Shown here piece after piece: positions 62,347-64,000 of a stretch of DNA of 64,000 nt. Source of the stretch: Parascedosporium putredinis (lineage: Eukaryota > Ascomycota > Sordariomycetes > Microascales > Microascaceae); the NCBI GenBank assembly GCA_949357655.1, contig CASHTG010000020.1, positions 496,001 through 560,000 on the forward strand, given 5' to 3'. A program made the translations under genes and the position numbers. Within the stretch, counting starts at the first letter, position 1. Each line of letters begins with the position of its first letter. The notes below the pieces were generated by a model that worked only from the letters and a program-made list of their open reading frames with translations, made no database searches and was not told the origin of the DNA.

Positions 62347-63760
62347 ATGCGCACCCTCCTCCCCGCCGCGGCCGCGCTCCTCGCGCTCGCCTCGCCCGCC
62401 GCAGCCAGCCTCTTGTCGAAGCGCCAGGCCGTCGTCTCCTGCACAACCTATTCGTGCGGCGGGGCAAGCAGTACTTTGGGACCATCACAGACCAGCGGCT
62501 GCTCCTAGCCGACGTCAACGCGGCCATCATCACGAGCAACTTTGGACAGCTGACCAACGAAAACAGCCTCAAGTGGGAGTCGGTGGAGCCCGAGCGCGGC
62601 GTCTTCAACTTTGACGAGCCCGACTTCGTGCTGGGCTTCGCCGAGGAGCACAACATCCCCATGAGGGGCCACACGTTGGTTTGGCACTCGCAGCTACCTG
62701 GTTACGTGCAGAACATCACCGACGCTGCCGAGCTCACCGAGGTCATCACGGAACACGTAACCACCGTGGTGGAGAGGTACAAGGGCAAGATATTTGCCTG
62801 GGTAAGTGATTATCAAGACCCTCGGTCAGAAGCTTTGTTTCTCGTTTGAAATTCTTCTCTTCTTCTTTATCCTCTTTGCGTCTTTCTCACTTGTTTCCCC
62901 ATTCTTGAGTGTCATAGAGAGAGGGAAAGAGAACATTCTGGGGTGGTTAATCGTGTAGAGAGTGCAATCACTAACCGTTGACGGAGGAAAGGACGTGGTG
63001 AACGAAATCTTCAACGAAAACGGAACCTTCCGTGAATCCGTCTTCTTCAACGTTCTCGGAGAGGGTTTTGTCCCCTTTGTCTTCAACCTAACGCGAAGCC
63101 TTGATCCCGATGCCAAACTCTTCATCAACGACTTTAACCTTGACCAGGCCGAGTCTCCCAAGACCCAGGCCATGGTGACCAATGTGCAAAGTGGATCGCC
63201 GAGGGTGTCCCCATCGACGGCATCGGTAAGCTACACATTCCATTTTCTTCCTTCGCTTCTGCACCTACACGAGCTTTGGAAATGGCGCTAACATCAGACT
63301 CGCGATTTAGGATCGCAAACTCACCTCATCGCGGGACTCTCCGCGGGCGTTCCCGGAGCGCTCCAGGCCCTCGCTGCGAGTGGGGTAGAGCAGATCGCGG
63401 TGACGGAGCTGGATATTGGCGACGCGGAACCGGAAGAGTACACAATTGTGGTTCAGGCTTGCCTCGACATCGAGTCGTGCGTAGGCATCACCGTCTGGGG
63501 TGTGTCGGACAAGGTAACGTCACCTCTGCCACCCATGCGTCGTTCATGTACTTAAAATATTGAATCATCTTTCACAACATGCGTGAACTGGGCGATTCTG
63601 AAACCTTTCAGCCATATACGCCATATACTAACCATTTTCTCCGTAATCTAGGATTCGTGGAGGCCTGGCGAGGACCCCTCCTTTTGACGGGGACTTCAAC
63701 CCTAAGCCCGCATACGACGCCATCGTCCGGGAACTTTGCACCGACAACTGCATCGGGTGA
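62347..63760 (+). CDS. Secreted GH10 endo-1,4-beta-xylanase
   Basis: This enzyme cleaves internal beta-1,4 bonds of xylan outside the cell. The start at 62347 gives an alanine/leucine-rich signal peptide of about 20 residues, then SLLSKR, a likely Kex2 site. Exons are 62347-62801, 62992-63225, 63311-63513 and 63652-63760. Family motifs are LTNENSLKWE, GHTLVWHSQLP, DVVNE with the acid/base glutamate (about E157) directly after intron 1, FINDFNL, and TELDI with the nucleophile (about E263). The end is ITVWGVSDKDSWRPG, with about 334 residues in total. There is no carbohydrate-binding module. Frame breaks lie at 62438-62439 (C), 63188-63190 (A), and 63675-63685, where one C and one T appear to be missing. 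Despite four lost bases, all catalytic motifs and splice sites are intact, so it is probably a functional gene. Confidence 0.92.
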
Positions 63761-64000
63761 GAATAAGCCTTCCCCTTGAGGAGCCGTTGTCGAAACGAGG
63801 AGAAGATGGAAGCGGAAAAAAGGAGAGTAGAAGAGGAAAGAAGAACAGAAGCAGAAGAAAGGGTAGACGCGGAAACGAATAAGACTCGGAAATAACTAAT
63901 GTGGCGTTGGGCATGTTTTTGTCTCTATTTTTGTGGGATTCTTCAGACCGCTTCCGGGTTGCGAAAGCTACTGCCGAGAAGCAAGCGCGATGACATTGCA
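63761..64000. other. 3' flank of the xylanase gene
   Basis: Purine-rich downstream sequence up to the window edge (GAAGA-type repeats at 63800-63880). No gene was seen. Confidence 0.6.

Noticed and set aside
63675..63685. Genuine early stop removing the xylanase C-terminus
   Set aside because: Family sequence (DGDFNPKPAYDAI) continues directly after the stop in another frame and ends at a natural stop, so base loss is more likely.

Overview
The window is nuclear DNA of a filamentous ascomycete (Pezizomycotina), most likely a Sordariomycete. The evidence is short GT-AG introns (about 50-190 bp) with CTAAC-like branch points, GC-rich third codon positions, a NRC-1/STE11-type MAPKKK with SAM and RA domains, a LaeA-like methyltransferase, a yapsin-type GPI aspartyl protease and a secreted GH10 xylanase. 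I cannot place it to genus. Fourteen protein genes are supported. No tRNA, rRNA, CRISPR array or intact transposon was recognised.

Layout. 0.8-2.2 kb: prephenate dehydratase (-). 2.2-12.8 kb: a desert without a recognisable gene. 12.85-15.6 kb: STE11-type MAPKKK (+). 19.3-20.2 kb: gamma-glutamylcyclotransferase-like protein (+). 21.7-23.4 kb: yapsin (-). 23.4-29.6 kb: second desert, with microsatellites. 29.6-30.5 kb: V-ATPase proteolipid (+), tail to tail with VPS18 (-, 30.9-34.0 kb). 35.5-37.1 kb: LaeA-like methyltransferase (-). 42.0-43.5 kb: nucleoside-diphosphoglucose 4,6-dehydratase (-), divergent over 4.2 kb from an SLC35E3-type nucleotide-sugar transporter (+, 47.7-49.1 kb). 50.8-52.05 kb: ribosome biogenesis factor RPF1 (-), divergent from glycyl-tRNA synthetase (+, 52.9-55.2 kb). 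56.7-57.3 kb: small beta-carbonic anhydrase (+). 57.9-60.3 kb: M3 metallopeptidase (+). 62.3-63.8 kb: GH10 xylanase (+).

Most genes are housekeeping: aromatic amino acid synthesis, vacuolar acidification and fusion, translation, ribosome assembly. Two pairings may be functional. The proteolipid and VPS18 both serve the vacuole. The 4,6-dehydratase and the transporter could belong to one UDP-rhamnose make-and-import route.

The most striking property is technical. Ten of the fourteen genes are interrupted by 27 frame breaks, and there is no internal in-frame nonsense codon except those created by the breaks. Twenty-two breaks are mended by adding one base, nearly always to a C, G, A or T run. 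The other five fit two missing bases or one extra base. Essential genes (glycyl-tRNA synthetase, RPF1) are affected equally. I therefore read these as homopolymer under-calls in the assembly, not pseudogenes. Protein lengths quoted below assume this.
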